Origin: Oceanispirochaeta sp963676905
GTDB lineage: Bacteria > Spirochaetota > Spirochaetia > DSM-2461
DNA: 64,000 bases
Reading direction: 5' to 3'
Assembly: GCA_963676905.2 (NCBI GenBank)
Contig: CAXXVE010000001.1
Coordinates: forward strand, 2,728,001-2,792,000
Positions 1 through 9,259 of the stretch are shown here, one piece after another. How positions within the stretch are numbered: the first letter of the stretch is position 1; each line of letters begins with the position of its first letter. The notes beneath the pieces are model-generated. The model searched no databases. It saw only the letters and a list, made by a program, of their open reading frames with translations, and had not been told where the DNA came from. The translations under genes and the position numbers were made by a program.

Positions 1-49
1 AAGAGGACAGTGATGTCCTTTAAAAATAAAAATATCTGTTATTGACACT

Positions 50-75
50 GGGCTTCCTTCGGGAAGCCCTTTTTT
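50..75 (+). terminator. Rho-independent terminator of an upstream gene
   Basis: GGGCTTCC (50-57) pairs with GGAAGCCC (62-69) around a TTCG tetraloop and is followed by six T residues. The gene it ends lies to the left of the window. A second small hairpin, AGGACA/TGTCCT, lies at 4-19. Confidence 0.85.
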
Positions 76-184
76 ATTACAGCTTCTTGAACAGAGAGGG
101 TGGCGGCCCCTTTAAAAAGTTTAACAGGATATCTCTCTTCTTTGATACAATATTGATGATTCGTATTTCAGGAAGGACCATCCC

Positions 185-3100
185 ATGAGTGAAAAGAAAG
201 AAATCTATCTGCTTCCCTATGCTCATCTGGATACGCAGTGGCGCTGGGAATATCCCACTACAATATTGAAGTATCTGCCTAAAACCCTCGAAAAGAATTT
301 TAAACTGCTCCAGAAGTATCCCGGTTACAGTTTCAATTTCACGGGGATGATCCGATATGCCATGATAAAAGAGTACTACCCTGAACAGTATGAGGTTCTC
401 AAAGACTATGTTGAGCTGGGCCGGTGGCACCCTGCGGGTACCTGTATGGATGAGACTGACTCAATAGTCCCCTGCATGGAGTCAATGGTGCGGAACATCC
501 TCTACGGTCACAGGGAGGCGGTCAGGGAGTTCGGCAGAAGCAGCAGGGACTACCTCCTTCCGGACTGTTTCGGTTTTCCCGGAAATATGCCTACAATACT
601 GGCTCATATGGGCATACAGGGCTTCTCGACCCAGAAGCTGACCTGGCAGTCCGCAGTGGGCATTCCCTTTCAGCTCGGAGTCTGGAAGGGGCCCGACGGC
701 AGCGGTATTCTTGCCGCCATCAATCCCGGCGCCTATATGTCCCGCCTGCGGCTTCCGGTTCACAAGAGTCCCGGCGCACGGCGAAGGCTCAGGGAGCAGG
801 GTGAGAAGAGCGGTGTCTGGAAAACCTTTCAGTATTACGGTGTGGGTGATATGGGAGGTGCTCCCGATGAAGGCTCTGTTAAGAGGGCTCTCAAGGCCAT
901 TGAAAAGAAGGGGGACATCTCGGTAAGGCAGGGATCTCCTGACAGGTTTTATGACGGAATAAGCTCAGATGAGCGTTCAAAGCTTGAAATCTATAAGGGT
1001 GATTTTCTTCTGACCCTCCACAGCGCCGGAACTCTCACTTCGGCGGCAGTCATGAAGAGGTGGAACAGAAAAAACGAACAGATGGCCTTTGCTGCCGAGG
1101 CTGCGGCTGAGACGGCTCACATTTATGCTGGGTCTACCTATCCCTCAGAGAAGATCCAGAGTGCATGGACAAGGGTTCTCGGCAGTCAGATGCATGATAT
1201 TCTTCCTGGAACCTCTACCCCTACAGCCTACGCATATGCCCATAACGATGAAGTCCTTGCTCTTAATCTCTGGGCATCGGTCATAGAGGATTCGGCCAGG
1301 GCGATAGCCCCCCTTCTTGACGGGGATGGTACTCTGCTCCTCTATAACCCCGCAGCCTGTGAGAGGGAGGATTTTGTGGAGGTGGATCTTCCCGAAGATA
1401 TTCTTCCAGGGGCGGTTTCAGCCCAGGTCACAGGATCTGACGGTGCCCAATATTCAGGGCAGATCGGATACGGCTACGCAGGTGCTCGGGTTCTGCGTTT
1501 CTGCCCCCCTCTGAAGAGCCTCTCCTGGCAGCGTTTCAAAATCCTGCCGGCCGGGGTGGAAGGCACTCCCGCCGCTCCCGGAGATTCAGAGGATTATGAC
1601 GGAGTGAAATTGAATAAAACCAGGGACGGTTTTGTTCTTGAAAACCGCTATATCAGAGTCTCCCTCTCTCCCGAAGGGGTCATTTACTCTGTAACAGGCA
1701 GGGAGGAGGGGCGTGAGCTTCTTAAAAAGCCCCTGGCTTACGAGTTTCAGAGAGAGGTCCCTAGAATCTTTCCGGCATGGAATATGAGCTGGAAAGACAG
1801 GCAGAAACCTCCCTTTGCCCGTCTGGAGGGGGGAGATATTGTAAAGGTCCTTGAGGAAGGGCCCCTGTCCTGCACTCTTGAGATCACATGCTCCTTCGGG
1901 GATTCAAAGTTTGTGAAAGAGGTACGCCTGAATGCGGGTGCAAGGGTTGTAGATTTTACCGAACGGATAAGATGGAGAGAGATGGCCTGCTCCCTGAAGC
2001 TCTCGTTTGCAGGGGATCTGAAGGAGAGCCGGCTGACAACCAACTGGGAGAGCTGCCGGGTCCACAGGGAGGTTAACAGTGAAAAGGTATATGAGGTGCC
2101 CTCCCGTTACTGGGCCGATCTGAGCGGTTCTGACGGATGGGGATTTTCCCTTGTCGAGGACTGTAAATACGGATATGACAGACCCGATGCCGACACCCTG
2201 CGGATGACTCTCCTCTATACACCGGGACTCAAGCCCCTTGATGCATTCAGGGACCAGGGAAGCCATGACTGGGGTGAACATACAGTGAGGTACGGACTCT
2301 ATGTTCACTGCGACGGATGGAACGGGAGTGATCGTCTGGGGAGGCTTTTTAATCAGCCCGTCCGGCCCTTTCTGCTGGAAGAGAGGGAATCCGAGGCTTC
2401 CGGCAGGACCCGGTCCGTCCCGGATCTGTCGCTCTTCTCTCCTGTAGGCGATGATTTTGGCGTCAGTGCCGTAAAGAGGGCCGAGGAGGGAGAGGGGCTT
2501 GTTGTCAGGGTTTATGAAAAGAGAGGCAGGGAGAGCCGGGGCAGGCTTGAGTTCAGGCTGAAACTGTCCAGAGTATTCCGTATTAACGGCCTGGAAGAGC
2601 CTGTCGGTGAGGTTGCCTGCGGGGATAAGGGGTTTGATTTTACTCTGGATGCTGATTCACTGGCCTCATTTCTAGTCGAATTTGATACGGTTACAGGGGA
2701 CGGGCCGTCTTTTCATGAGACATGCCCTCAGGAGGCACTCTCTCTTCAGTACGACTGCAGGCTTATCTCGCCTGATTCGGTCGCAGGTGAAGGTTTTTTT
2801 CCTGCCGAGCTGGTTCCCTCCGAGCTGAAATCAGGGGCTGTTACCTACAGGCTCTTTCCCCGGGCACCAAAAAATACGCTGCGCTGCAATGGACAGCCTA
2901 TCGGGTTGCCCGCAGGCATGAATACTCTGTCCCTCCTCTGCTGTGCCGAAGAGGAGAGTGAGGCTCTCTTTCTCTGGAAAGACGGGAATGGAGAGATCCT
3001 GAAGTCCGAAGAGTTTCAAATTCAGGGCTGCAGCGGATTTGCAGGTCAGTGGGACAAAAGGCTCTGGAAGAAGGCTCCGACTCATGAAGAGCGTCAGAAG

Positions 3101-3376
3101 AGCAGCTATATCTGGAAAAACAGCTGTACAGGCATTGAAAAGGGATTTATAAGGAGGGACAGGATAGAGCTGTTTACCACCCATACTCATAAGAACGGCA
3201 GCAATCTGCCCTATCAATTCGGTTATTTTTATACAAAAAGGATTCCGATTCCTGAAGGAGCTGTAAGCCTGCAGCTGCCTCCGGGCAGCTCTGTTTATAT
3301 TTTCGGGATAACTGCTTTTCAGGAGTCTGTTTCTGTAGAAAATGCCTCCTACATGCACGATAAGTATGACTGTTAG
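185..3376 (+). CDS. Glycoside hydrolase family 38 alpha-mannosidase
   Basis: This 1063-residue enzyme should remove terminal alpha-linked mannose with retention of configuration. The N-terminal catalytic domain opens with the metal-binding HxD pair (AHLDTQWRW, H14/D16), and the probable nucleophile is D127 in LPDCFG. The HDILPGTS motif typical of the family follows near residue 335, and the C-terminal half is the beta-rich GH38 domain. No signal peptide is evident, so it is probably cytoplasmic. Length is normal for the family. The ATG at 185 has a GGAAGGACC ribosome site. It stands alone, with no transporter of its own next to it. The exact linkage cleaved cannot be read from sequence. Confidence 0.92.
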   Translation: MSEKKEIYLLPYAHLDTQWRWEYPTTILKYLPKTLEKNFKLLQKYPGYSFNFTGMIRYAMIKEYYPEQYEVLKDYVELGRWHPAGTCMDETDSIVPCMESMVRNILYGHREAVREFGRSSRDYLLPDCFGFPGNMPTILAHMGIQGFSTQKLTWQSAVGIPFQLGVWKGPDGSGILAAINPGAYMSRLRLPVHKSPGARRRLREQGEKSGVWKTFQYYGVGDMGGAPDEGSVKRALKAIEKKGDISVRQGSPDRFYDGISSDERSKLEIYKGDFLLTLHSAGTLTSAAVMKRWNRKNEQMAFAAEAAAETAHIYAGSTYPSEKIQSAWTRVLGSQMHDILPGTSTPTAYAYAHNDEVLALNLWASVIEDSARAIAPLLDGDGTLLLYNPAACEREDFVEVDLPEDILPGAVSAQVTGSDGAQYSGQIGYGYAGARVLRFCPPLKSLSWQRFKILPAGVEGTPAAPGDSEDYDGVKLNKTRDGFVLENRYIRVSLSPEGVIYSVTGREEGRELLKKPLAYEFQREVPRIFPAWNMSWKDRQKPPFARLEGGDIVKVLEEGPLSCTLEITCSFGDSKFVKEVRLNAGARVVDFTERIRWREMACSLKLSFAGDLKESRLTTNWESCRVHREVNSEKVYEVPSRYWADLSGSDGWGFSLVEDCKYGYDRPDADTLRMTLLYTPGLKPLDAFRDQGSHDWGEHTVRYGLYVHCDGWNGSDRLGRLFNQPVRPFLLEERESEASGRTRSVPDLSLFSPVGDDFGVSAVKRAEEGEGLVVRVYEKRGRESRGRLEFRLKLSRVFRINGLEEPVGEVACGDKGFDFTLDADSLASFLVEFDTVTGDGPSFHETCPQEALSLQYDCRLISPDSVAGEGFFPAELVPSELKSGAVTYRLFPRAPKNTLRCNGQPIGLPAGMNTLSLLCCAEEESEALFLWKDGNGEILKSEEFQIQGCSGFAGQWDKRLWKKAPTHEERQKSSYIWKNSCTGIEKGFIRRDRIELFTTHTHKNGSNLPYQFGYFYTKRIPIPEGAVSLQLPPGSSVYIFGITAFQESVSVENASYMHDKYDC

Positions 3377-3437
3377 ATTCTGGTAAGACTGACGCAATTA
3401 ATTTGCTTTTTCCCAATGCTCTTATTAGCTTGAATAT

Positions 3438-4313
3438 ATGAGTATCATAATGAGAATTGAAGATCTCAAGAAAAGCTACGGGTCTGTTCAGGCTGTAGAC
3501 GGGATCAGTTTTTCGATTGATGAGGGCGTCTGTTTCGGGCTCCTGGGGCCAAACGGTGCAGGGAAGACAACCACCATTGAGATGATGGAGGGGATTCTCA
3601 CACCCACAGCCGGATCAGTCTATTTCAGGGAGCGCAAAATTGACCGCCACTTCAAGCAGAAGGTGGGGATACAGTTTCAGAATACAGCCCTTCCCGAGTT
3701 TATCACAGTCAGGGAAACTCTTGAGATGTTCAGAGCGCTCTATCCCTCTCCAAGGTCTCTGGAAGAGGTCGTGGATATCTGTTCTCTCTCCGAGTTTCTG
3801 GACAGGGACAACCGGACGCTCTCCGGTGGGCAGCGTCAGAGGATGCTTCTGGGCCTGGCTATAATCCCCAGGCCTGAAATGGTATTTCTTGATGAACCGA
3901 CAACAGGTCTCGATCCCCAGGCCAGACGGAACTTCTGGCAGCTTATTGAGAAAATAAAAGCTGAAAAAACAAGCATTCTGCTTACAACCCACTACATGGA
4001 AGAGGCGGAGATCCTTTGCGATCAGATCGCCATAATGGACCATGGAAAACTCCTTGAGATCGATACACCAGCAAGGCTTCTGAACAGCCATTTCAAGGGT
4101 GTTTTGGTAACGGTGCCGCACTGCGGACGGAATGACCTTGATATTGAGGGGGCTGTTTATCTGGGCGATAACCTGGAGATTGCCACAGAGAATCTGGATA
4201 AAACAATAAATGACCTTTTGAAGCTTCAGCTGAATCTTGAAGGTCTGAGCATTAAAAAGCCAAATCTGGATGATCTGTTTCTCAAGTTGACAGGATACTC
4301 TCTGCGGAGCTGA
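3438..4313 (+). CDS. ABC-2 type transporter ATP-binding protein
   Basis: 291-residue ATPase with Walker A (GPNGAGKTTT, about residues 36-45), signature LSGGQRQR, Walker B (MVFLDEPTTGLDP) and switch H (TTHYMEEAE), followed by a C-terminal extension of about 70 residues typical of drug, lantibiotic and polysaccharide export ATPases. It powers the permease encoded 13 nt downstream. Two starts are possible: ATG 3438 or ATG 3450; neither has a strong ribosome site, and the family usually begins close to the second. Substrate unknown. Confidence 0.93.
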   Translation: MSIIMRIEDLKKSYGSVQAVDGISFSIDEGVCFGLLGPNGAGKTTTIEMMEGILTPTAGSVYFRERKIDRHFKQKVGIQFQNTALPEFITVRETLEMFRALYPSPRSLEEVVDICSLSEFLDRDNRTLSGGQRQRMLLGLAIIPRPEMVFLDEPTTGLDPQARRNFWQLIEKIKAEKTSILLTTHYMEEAEILCDQIAIMDHGKLLEIDTPARLLNSHFKGVLVTVPHCGRNDLDIEGAVYLGDNLEIATENLDKTINDLLKLQLNLEGLSIKKPNLDDLFLKLTGYSLRS

Positions 4314-4326
4314 TAAGGATGTCTGA

Positions 4327-5322
4327 ATGAATAAATTTTATGCGCTTGTAAGAGCGCGGACAATGGAATTTGTGCGGGACCGGGGGACGTTCTTCTGGAA
4401 CCTTCTCTTCCCTGTACTCCTGGTCGTCGGTTTCTCCTTTGCCTTCAGCGGGGAGGGGGATGCCCTTTTCAAGATAGGAGTGATGGGCACATCAGAAACT
4501 GAAATGCCTGAGTTTCTGGAGATGGATGCGGTGGATACGGTCTTCTATCAGGAGGATCTGGAGGAGGTTCTGAATAAACTCCGGCGGCATCAGATCGATA
4601 TGATTGTAGACCCTGGAAACAGTACTTACTATCTCAACAGTGAGTCTCCGTCGGCTGAGGTCCTCAGATCTCTCAGCCGCAGCGACATGGCCTCGTTCAC
4701 AGAGGAATCCGTATCCGGTGAGGCTGTCAGATATGTGGACTGGCTTGTACCGGGAGTCATAGGGATGAACATCATGTTCAGCTGTATGTTCGGAGTCGGA
4801 TTTGTCATTGTGCGCTACAGGAAGAACGGGGTTCTGAAAAGAATGAAGGCCACACCCGTGGGGCCGCTTCTCTTTATCTCAGCCCAGATGGTTAGCCGCT
4901 TTGTTATCGTGCTTTGTACTTCGGTCTTTGTTTTTGCAGGTACCGGACTCTTTCTCAGGTTCCGGGTCCATGGATCTCTGCTGCTGCTTCTGTTTCTGAC
5001 TATAGTTGCCATACTCTGCATGATTGCCTTCGGTCTGATCTTTGCAGCGAGGCTGAAGAGCGAGGAGCTTGCAAACGGGCTTATGAACCTTGTCACCTTT
5101 CCGATGATGATATTTTCGGGAGTGTTCTTTTCTCTGGAGGGCACACCGCCTGTTATTCAGTCCCTTTCAAGAGTCTTTCCGTTGACTCACTTCATTGAAG
5201 GGGCAAGGTCTGTCATGATCGATGGGGCGGGATTTGCTGCAGTTCTTCCCAATATTGCCGTTATGGGAGGAATGACTGTTCTCTTTCTTATGACGGCGGC
5301 TTTTCTTTTCCGGTGGGAGTAA
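4327..5322 (+). CDS. ABC-2 type transporter permease
   Basis: 331-residue membrane protein: one N-terminal helix (about 25-43), a roughly 110-residue external domain, then five clustered helices from about residue 145. This is the ABC2_membrane_3 layout that pairs with the preceding ATPase. The conserved segment with NGLMNLVTFPMM and SGVFF sits in the fourth and fifth helices. An AAGGATG ribosome site precedes the ATG. It forms a two-gene operon with the ATPase; the gene converges on the DUF115 gene with 4 nt between stop codons. Exported substrate unknown. Confidence 0.92.
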   Translation: MNKFYALVRARTMEFVRDRGTFFWNLLFPVLLVVGFSFAFSGEGDALFKIGVMGTSETEMPEFLEMDAVDTVFYQEDLEEVLNKLRRHQIDMIVDPGNSTYYLNSESPSAEVLRSLSRSDMASFTEESVSGEAVRYVDWLVPGVIGMNIMFSCMFGVGFVIVRYRKNGVLKRMKATPVGPLLFISAQMVSRFVIVLCTSVFVFAGTGLFLRFRVHGSLLLLLFLTIVAILCMIAFGLIFAARLKSEELANGLMNLVTFPMMIFSGVFFSLEGTPPVIQSLSRVFPLTHFIEGARSVMIDGAGFAAVLPNIAVMGGMTVLFLMTAAFLFRWE

Positions 5323-5326
5323 TCTC

Positions 5327-6907
5327 TTAAAGAAAGCGGTAAATCTTACGTGCTTCCCTGATGACTCTGAACATGAAGGACGGACTAGTGTTCGGTATGT
5401 GGTCGGGGAAGTGGAAGTAGAGGTAGTCGCACTCTTTTAGAAGGGGAAGCATCTCTTCCGGCATTTCCTCATCCCGGCTGACACTGTCCCATAGGGATAT
5501 CAGCTCTTCAAGTCTTTCTCTTTCCTCTTTTATGAACTCCTCAAGCCTTTCTGACCTGGCGGTTCCGGTTTTTCCCCGGCCTTCCTGTGCGGAGTTGTTT
5601 ATATCCGTTAAATTGACAATACGGCAGAACTCATCCCTGCCGGCCCTGGGAATAGAGAGATGCATTCCCTGTTCCGCTATGTTGTAGACCCTGTTGGGGA
5701 GGGAGTCCGCTATCTCCTCCAGCTGCCTTGCATAGCTCTCGAGAATCCTGTTGGTGACGGCACCTTCGGGCAAAGCGTCGGCGGGAACCGATGGACGGCT
5801 CAGTGAGAAGCTGTACCATACGTCTCCGGTGGTTCTGCACTCCTGAAGGCTGCACCAGTCATGAAAGGGTGTTCCTCGTGCATGGGTCTTCCCCTCGGTA
5901 TATGAAAAGTCCAGGCCTGTCAGAAAGACAGAACCATCGGTGATGCGTCCGGCCAGATAGAGGGCCGCAACTCCCACAGAACCAAGAGGGGGGATCTCTG
6001 TAGGAAGAAGGTCTTTTTCTTTCAATCTTCTATGGAGTGCTGTTTCCTGGAAGGAGGATGCGAAGAAGTACGGGGTATGTTTCTCTTCCCGCAGGGACGG
6101 AGGGTAGGCTGTAATATCTGAAAACAGGACAGTCTCTCTCCCGGCTAAAGGGTAGAAGTCTTTCAGGTTGTAGAATTGAGCCTCAAGATTGACAACACCG
6201 TCGGGTGTGATTCCCGAGTGAACCAGGCTCTGTACCGCCGTATCCACAGCGAGAATAAATATCTTGCTTCTCTGTTTTTTGAATAGAGGTATTGCCGCTT
6301 CCAGAGACTCTCCCGCCCCGCAGACAACGACAGGCTTTGAAGTTGAAAAATCAGAGATATCTCCCTGGACCAGACGGTCCAGGTTCCGGATCAGGTTGTT
6401 AATCCACAGAGGTCCCATTTTGGCCATGGTAAGACGGTTCTGCCAGTAGTTATTCAGAAAGTGCTGAAGACTGGCTGCCATGCTGTCATAGAGGGGCTTG
6501 TTCTGCAGGTATCCGCTGTTCAGAGGCGTCAGACGGCAGTGGCGGTACCCGTAGTCCTGAAGGCCTTTGAATACCTCATAGAGTGCCCCCGGACTGTCCA
6601 GGCGGTAGCAGGTGAATCTGGTATCAGTAAGATCCTGAAGAAATGGAGACGATTCAGCCATAAGAGCCTGGTCAGCTTCAATTCCGAGAATGCAGGACGA
6701 TTCGGGTATTTTTTCTTTAAGTGAGGGAATCCCGTATCCCAGAAGGGGGGAGGGGACAAGATAGATGCAGTTTTCCACTGCCTCTATCTGACCGGCAGCC
6801 CTTTCTGCTGCTGCGGAAGGGGCATACCGGGAGTAGAGCGGTTTTCCCTGACACAGAATATTCTGTTCTCCATTGGAGCTCTGTGTCAGTTGAACCGGGT
6901 TATTCAT
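5327..6907 (-). CDS. DUF115 / MptE-like Maf-type protein
   Basis: 526 residues. The central domain carries VVCGAGESLE, the counterpart of the GAGPSL motif of the DUF115/6-hydroxymethylpterin pyrophosphokinase MptE-like family, followed by a Rossmann-like stretch (FILAVDTAVQSLV) and LTGLDFSY with THARGTPFH. In motile bacteria, Maf proteins of this family are motility-associated and often glycosylate flagellin; spirochaetes usually carry several copies. No flagellin or sugar-nucleotide gene is adjacent here, so a role in flagellar glycosylation is inferred from family only. It lies 2 nt downstream of the foldase gene and is probably co-transcribed with it. Confidence 0.8.
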   Translation of the reverse strand: MNNPVQLTQSSNGEQNILCQGKPLYSRYAPSAAAERAAGQIEAVENCIYLVPSPLLGYGIPSLKEKIPESSCILGIEADQALMAESSPFLQDLTDTRFTCYRLDSPGALYEVFKGLQDYGYRHCRLTPLNSGYLQNKPLYDSMAASLQHFLNNYWQNRLTMAKMGPLWINNLIRNLDRLVQGDISDFSTSKPVVVCGAGESLEAAIPLFKKQRSKIFILAVDTAVQSLVHSGITPDGVVNLEAQFYNLKDFYPLAGRETVLFSDITAYPPSLREEKHTPYFFASSFQETALHRRLKEKDLLPTEIPPLGSVGVAALYLAGRITDGSVFLTGLDFSYTEGKTHARGTPFHDWCSLQECRTTGDVWYSFSLSRPSVPADALPEGAVTNRILESYARQLEEIADSLPNRVYNIAEQGMHLSIPRAGRDEFCRIVNLTDINNSAQEGRGKTGTARSERLEEFIKEERERLEELISLWDSVSRDEEMPEEMLPLLKECDYLYFHFPDHIPNTSPSFMFRVIREARKIYRFL

Positions 6908-6909
6908 TT

Positions 6910-8454
6910 TCAGGACTCGGCAAAAAGATTGCTGTAAGTCTTGGTGAAGTTGTCCTTCAGTTTGGGAGATGAAAGGAATACGCTCTGAAGCTGTCCCATC
7001 TTGTACTGGGAGAGTTCATTGGTAAGCTGTCCGCGGATATAGGATGCATACTCTTCGGGGTACGCGAAACCTTCCTGTTCTCCGATCAGGGAGAATACAA
7101 CAACCGAGCGGTCCAGAATCATGGGCTGGGAAGTTTCTCCGGGAGTTTTCAGGGCAAATGCCTTTTCAAAGAACTCATCGCTGTAGGCGGCTGAGCTCAG
7201 AAGAGCGTCATTTGTCTTGTTTCCGGGACTGTTTACAAGGAAGGGCACGCTTCCGTATACGGGAGCGATAAATCCGGTTTCTCCGCTTTCCGCTGCAAAC
7301 TCACCCGCCGCTTCTGCGAAGGATGAAGCACGTGCTGCCAGTGCAAGCTCTTCGGCTCTCATCATAAGGAAGTCCTCGATGAGTCCCACTTCTTCCCTCT
7401 CCATGTAGGAGCGGACGGAAGCAACAACATCAGAGTTGCTGTAATCGGGGGCTGAAGCGGCTGCTTCGGCCTGGAAGATATACCAGCTGTTTCCGGCTGC
7501 GATCAGTTCGCTGTGCTGTCCTGCTGACAGTGACATGACTGAAGAGGCCTGATCTTCGGTCAGGAAACCGAGGAGGGTGTACTTGTATGTGTCACCCATG
7601 GAACCGCCATTGTCAGAATATGAGTCGCTGGAGTAAGTCTTGGCAAGGTCGGCAAAGGACTGCTCTCCGCTTTCCAGTTTCTGAAGAACGGCATTTGCAT
7701 CGTTTTCAGAAGATCTAACGGTGATTCTGTTGAGTGTGATTCTTTCAAAAAGATTTTCATTGCCTCTGGCATATTCAACCACTTTGTCCTCGGGGAATGA
7801 GGAGTAGTTCAGGCGGGCGTATGCGAAGTTTTTCTCGGTGCCTCCCATATCAAGGAGGAAATCGATCATGGCTTCCGGACGCTGCTGGTTATAGATAACA
7901 TCCGAGTAGAAGGTCTGAACCTTCATGTCTTCTTCCAGAGATTTTCTGATCTCTTTGATTCTTGTTCCTGATGCAGACAGATAAGCTTCTTCATCGAAGT
8001 TCCCGTTGCTGCTGAAAATACCGCTTTCCACAATGGCTCTGTCGATACCGGATGCTGAGATTCCGGCACCGGCTTCGGTTGTTTCATCCAGAATAGCTGT
8101 TCTTACAACTGTCTGGTTGAAGGCTGAGCGCCATATAAGCTGTCTCAGAAAGTCAACATTACTGTTGCCGCCGAGAGAGTCTCTGTACATATCATTTACT
8201 GACTGAACCTGCTGAGCAAAGTAGTTGCCCTGCTGGAAGGTAATCTGCTGATTTCCGTATTTACCGAATACAAATGAGCCGGCGCCGCCGCCACCTGTTC
8301 CTGAAAGAGCAGGAACGAGTACAAAACTGACAACAACAATTACCAGTATTATGATAGTTCCGATCATCATATTCTGCTGTCTTTTCTGATACTTTCTGTG
8401 TTTATCATTTCCTGCAGATTTGATGTTTGAAACCTTTTTTTCATCTTTAGACAT
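6910..8454 (-). CDS. Membrane-anchored SurA/PpiC-type peptidyl-prolyl isomerase
   Basis: 514 residues from the ATG at 8454, which follows an AAAGGA ribosome site; an in-frame extension to 8664 reaches nearly to the tRNA-Asp gene and is not credible. A basic cytoplasmic tail is followed by one helix (about residues 29-50), a glycine linker, a SurA N-terminal-like helical domain with NQTVVRTAIL, and a parvulin domain with SFADLAKTYSSD and NGGSMGD. The topology is that of PpiD: an inner-membrane-anchored periplasmic chaperone for exported proteins. The downstream DUF115 gene is 2 nt away. Confidence 0.85.
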   Translation of the reverse strand: MSKDEKKVSNIKSAGNDKHRKYQKRQQNMMIGTIIILVIVVVSFVLVPALSGTGGGGAGSFVFGKYGNQQITFQQGNYFAQQVQSVNDMYRDSLGGNSNVDFLRQLIWRSAFNQTVVRTAILDETTEAGAGISASGIDRAIVESGIFSSNGNFDEEAYLSASGTRIKEIRKSLEEDMKVQTFYSDVIYNQQRPEAMIDFLLDMGGTEKNFAYARLNYSSFPEDKVVEYARGNENLFERITLNRITVRSSENDANAVLQKLESGEQSFADLAKTYSSDSYSDNGGSMGDTYKYTLLGFLTEDQASSVMSLSAGQHSELIAAGNSWYIFQAEAAASAPDYSNSDVVASVRSYMEREEVGLIEDFLMMRAEELALAARASSFAEAAGEFAAESGETGFIAPVYGSVPFLVNSPGNKTNDALLSSAAYSDEFFEKAFALKTPGETSQPMILDRSVVVFSLIGEQEGFAYPEEYASYIRGQLTNELSQYKMGQLQSVFLSSPKLKDNFTKTYSNLFAES

Positions 8455-8669
8455 AGGTAGTCCTTTAATACAAAATAAATTCTGAAGCATCGAAAAATTA
8501 CCATGAAAGGGTATAGCTGTCAACGCAGAACAATCAATAAATACCCCCCTTCCAACCCTCCCGGAGCTTGCCCGCCCCGGATGAAATATGGTGTGAAAAA
8601 AAATATATTGTGTTTCTGTGTAAAAGTGTTGACAATCTCTCTTCAGATCATTAAAGTACGCCATTGAAC

Positions 8670-8743
8670 GGAGGCGTAGCGAAGATGGTTATCGCGCCGG
8701 CCTGTCAAGCCGGAGATCGCGGGTTCGAGACCCGTCGCTTCCG
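8670..8743 (+). tRNA. tRNA-Asp (GTC)
   Basis: Full cloverleaf. The acceptor GGAGGCG pairs with CGCTTCC, the D stem is GCGA/TCGC, and the anticodon stem CCGGC/GCCGG holds loop CTGTCAA with anticodon GTC. The T arm is GCGGG-TTCGAGA-CCCGT and the discriminator is G. CCA is not fully encoded. Confidence 0.95.
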
Positions 8744-8759
8744 CATAAACTTTATGTGG

Positions 8760-8786
8760 AAATGCCCTTGAAAAAGGGCATTTCTT
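8760..8786 (+). terminator. Terminator-like hairpin after tRNA-Asp
   Basis: AAATGCCCTT (8760-8769) pairs with AAGGGCATTT (8774-8783). The hairpin separates tRNA-Asp from tRNA-Pro and is followed by a short T-rich stretch. Confidence 0.6.
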
Positions 8787-8799
8787 TATAAAACATATT

Positions 8800-8872
8800 C
8801 GGGCTGTAGCGCAGGGGCTAGCGCGCGCCGTTCGGGACGGTGAGGCCGGAGGTTCAAATCCTCTCAGCCCGA
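8800..8872 (+). tRNA. tRNA-Pro (CGG)
   Basis: The acceptor CGGGCTG/CAGCCCG is perfect, the D stem is GCGC/GCGC, and the anticodon stem CGCCG/CGGTG holds loop TTCGGGA with anticodon CGG. The T arm is GGAGG-TTCAAAT-CCTCT and the discriminator is A. CCA is not encoded. Confidence 0.95.
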
Positions 8873-9125
8873 TTTTCTTTTCTCATTGCTCATCTGATTA
8901 TTGGTTTTGATTACAGTTGTCCATAACCCAATGAAATCAAGAGGATTTGAACCTGCGGTTCAAAATCTCTATTGCCCTACCAGAGCAATGCTATTGCTCT
9001 GGTGTGTTGCCCTCATATGGCCTAAGGGTCTCAGCCCGATTATTTCCCTTTTCTCTGCTTATCAATTAATAATATCTTTCTTATGTAATAAATAACTCAT
9101 ATGGTAGTTCAGAGGATTTGATCCT
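8862..9125 (+). repeat. Decayed echoes of the tRNA-Pro 3' end in a gene-free stretch
   Basis: The 387 bp between tRNA-Pro and the LysM gene hold no convincing ORF but several related pieces. TCTCAGCCCGATT at 8862-8874 recurs exactly at 9029-9041, and a looser match continues beyond the tRNA (TTTTCTC...TGCT.ATC at 8878-8894 and 9049-9063). AGAGGATTTGAACCT at 8940-8954 is an exact inverted copy of the T-arm segment 8850-8864, and a one-mismatch version sits at 9111-9125. A perfect 10-bp stem lies at 8980-8989/8993-9002. These could be remains of a tRNA duplication or of an element that used the tRNA 3' end as attachment site. Confidence 0.6.
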
Positions 9126-9259
9126 TGTTTACCGTGTCCTTTTATAAGCTTTCTATTTACTAAACGCCTTCCCTTACGGGAAGAATATTTTTCTGATATT
9201 GAGGATAATTTGATCCAAAGAGAGTTTAGTTGCCTTCCTTTCATGCCGAATCTGTAAAT

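Noticed and set aside
8940..9039. Possible third tRNA or tRNA pseudogene downstream of tRNA-Pro
   Set aside because: Only a T-arm-like segment and a 3' acceptor end are present. No anticodon arm or matching 5' acceptor strand could be found, so it is reported as repeat debris.
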